A DNA stretch of 7,692 nt, from the NCBI GenBank assembly GCA_020425835.1, contig JAGQRC010000146.1, positions 1-7,692 of the forward strand, given 5' to 3'. Within the stretch, counting starts at the first letter, position 1; the number at the start of each line of letters is the position of its first letter. Positions 7,401-7,692 of this stretch are shown here, piece after piece. The notes below the pieces were generated by a model. The model was not told the origin of the DNA and ran no database searches. It saw nothing but the letters and a program-made list of their open reading frames with translations. Origin of the DNA: Planctomycetota bacterium (GTDB lineage Bacteria; Planctomycetota; UBA8108; UBA1146; JAJFFE01). The position numbers were made by a program, and so were the translations under genes.

Positions 7401-7692
7401 ACCGAGCAGCCCGCGATCGAAGTGCACCGTCATGGTCTTGCCGGTGCCGCGCGCTCTGGCGTTCGGCGTTTCACTCGAAACATCGCCATCGATCGGCGGG
7501 TGGATCGCGCCCAACTCCACCGGGACTCGATCGGCGATCAGTGCCGCGAGGCCGCGGAGGAACGAGGACCGCTCGCGATCTCGGCCGGGCACCAGCGAGA
7601 TCGCGCGGTGCGGACGTCCGTCGAGGATCGCCGCGTTCGCTCGACTCGCCGAGCTTCCTGGACCGACCTCGACGAAGGTGCGAACCCCATCC
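4491..7692 (-). CDS. pfaC: PfaC-like PUFA/secondary-lipid synthase subunit, C-terminal part (acyltransferase end, DH1, DH2)
   Basis: This is the C-terminal 1066 codons of a multidomain synthase whose reading frame stays open to the right edge, so the N-terminus is missing. Residues are numbered from that edge. Residues 1-50 hold the tail of an acyltransferase domain (FVEVGPGSS near residue 7). Residues 95-175 and 235-270 are Pro/Ser/Ala-rich linkers flanking a helical stretch (HEVYLQFAREGVARLEALA). From about 272 to 1055 come two FabA-like dehydratase units, each a non-catalytic hot-dog followed by a catalytic one. The catalytic hot-dogs carry CHFSDDPVMPG (His562) and AHFHQDPVCPG (His956). 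These dehydratases would remove water from 3-hydroxyacyl-ACP during iterative cytosolic chain building and set the methylene-interrupted double bonds. PfaC of marine gammaproteobacteria is KS-CLF-DH-DH, whereas an acyltransferase before the dehydratases resembles myxobacterial versions. The TGA stop overlaps the oleA ATG (ATGA). The PfaC-type assignment is firm; the chemical product is inferred. Confidence 0.87.
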   Translation of the reverse strand, partial: DGVRTFVEVGPGSSASRANAAILDGRPHRAISLVPGRDRERSSFLRGLAALIADRVPVELGAIHPPIDGDVSSETPNARARGTGKTMTVHFDRGLLGPAAPPAGGSVVRQSESVAASSISAESTPARETERTAIPTPSPSTMPRASAPALPRTSAATRPPEEKRDVKDSSPAEWLRGRRDRAGTRLATLPAGLATLRDHELATARAHEVYLQFAREGVARLEALASATTGARLLRTTPEGPSAPPTPSSTSMPSAPSRSPLRDRAESDRGDVIFDFDACHALAVGRLGDVLGPEFAEVDRFPTRVRLPDHPLMLVHRIVGLEGTPRSLGSGRVITEHTIEPGAWYLDGGRIPTCIAVEAGQADLFLSGYLGIDFHTRGDAVYRLLDAEITFHDELPGPGATIRYDIHIDHFFFQGETALFRFFFDATVDGRPLLSMRNGCAGFFTQGELDAGQGIVKTRLDLAEQPGRTTDDYQTLVPLNAVESYDDEAMAALRAGDLAGCFGEAFAGFPLRDPETLPGVDGGLMHLVDRVLSLEPTGGRFGLGRIRAELDIHPDDWFLTCHFSDDPVMPGTLMYECCLHTLRILLMRRGWIGERGQISHQPIPGVSSRLKCRGQVIPTTQRVQYEVTLEEIGYRDFGSGREPYAIAEVLMFADERPVVEMKNMSVRLAGLSRDDLVAMGSAPRPATSLLAPDYDRRPALYDDDRILAFAIGRPSDAFGEPYRIFDAERVIARLPGPPYKFLDRITSIRDAEPFVLDAGGEIEAQYDVPIDAWYFDGNPRERMPFAVLLEVALQPCGWLAAYLGSALTSERDLKFRNLGGHAVQHRAVTRTTGTLTTTVRITAVSRSGGMIIQHYELAVRDRTGLVYEGTTYFGFFTAEALATQIGIRDATLHTPNQDAIERARSYRYPEGGPHPGGPIRMIDDVTHHDARGGEAGLGFLVGTQPVDPDAWFFAAHFHQDPVCPGSLGLEAFLQLLELRALEAFGADGTVETMALGAPHEWVYRGQYIPSDREVTVAVEISRIDADSKTVWASGYLSVDGRTIYRMIDFSARWFPSDGALDEGGRA

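Overview
The window is a high-GC (roughly two-thirds G+C) piece of bacterial chromosome. Every gene I can support lies on the minus strand, so transcription runs from the right edge to the left. Coding density is near total, third codon positions are strongly G/C, and all five stop codons seen are TGA. These traits, together with the gene content, fit a high-GC Gram-negative lineage such as Myxococcota or related 'deltaproteobacteria', or a planctomycete. The sequence alone does not settle the lineage.

In transcription order the layout is as follows. (1) 7692-4491: the C-terminal 1066 residues of a large polyunsaturated-fatty-acid (PUFA) or secondary-lipid synthase subunit of the PfaC kind. 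It shows the tail of an acyltransferase domain, a Pro/Ser-rich linker, and two FabA-like dehydratase units made of four hot-dog folds. (2) 4494-3436: oleA, a thiolase-fold enzyme that condenses two fatty acyl chains head to head. (3) 3442-2519: oleB, an alpha/beta-hydrolase of the haloalkane-dehalogenase type (beta-lactone decarboxylase). (4) 2522-843: oleC, an AMP-forming-ligase-fold beta-lactone synthetase. (5) A 91-nt gap, then a possible 61-codon CxxC protein (751-566). (6) A class I SAM-dependent methyltransferase (611 to the left edge), with its C-terminus outside the window.

The pfaC-like gene and the three ole genes are chained by start/stop overlaps of 4, 7 and 4 nt, so they almost certainly form one translationally coupled operon. 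The simplest reading is a dedicated line for long-chain polyunsaturated hydrocarbon. The Pfa-type synthase makes a polyunsaturated acyl chain and OleA joins two such chains into a beta-keto acid. A reductase (OleD, not present in this window) would give the beta-hydroxy acid, OleC would close the beta-lactone, and OleB would expel CO2 to leave an internal alkene. In Shewanella the equivalent product is the C31 nonaene, made by pfa and ole genes that, as I recall, are separate loci. The one-operon arrangement is the main point of interest here. No oleD, enoyl reductase, ketosynthase, ACP repeat or phosphopantetheinyl transferase is visible. Some of these probably lie upstream, beyond the right edge.

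I found no RNA genes, mobile elements, CRISPR arrays or convincing terminators, and no plus-strand gene. No stretch longer than 300 bases is free of a gene.
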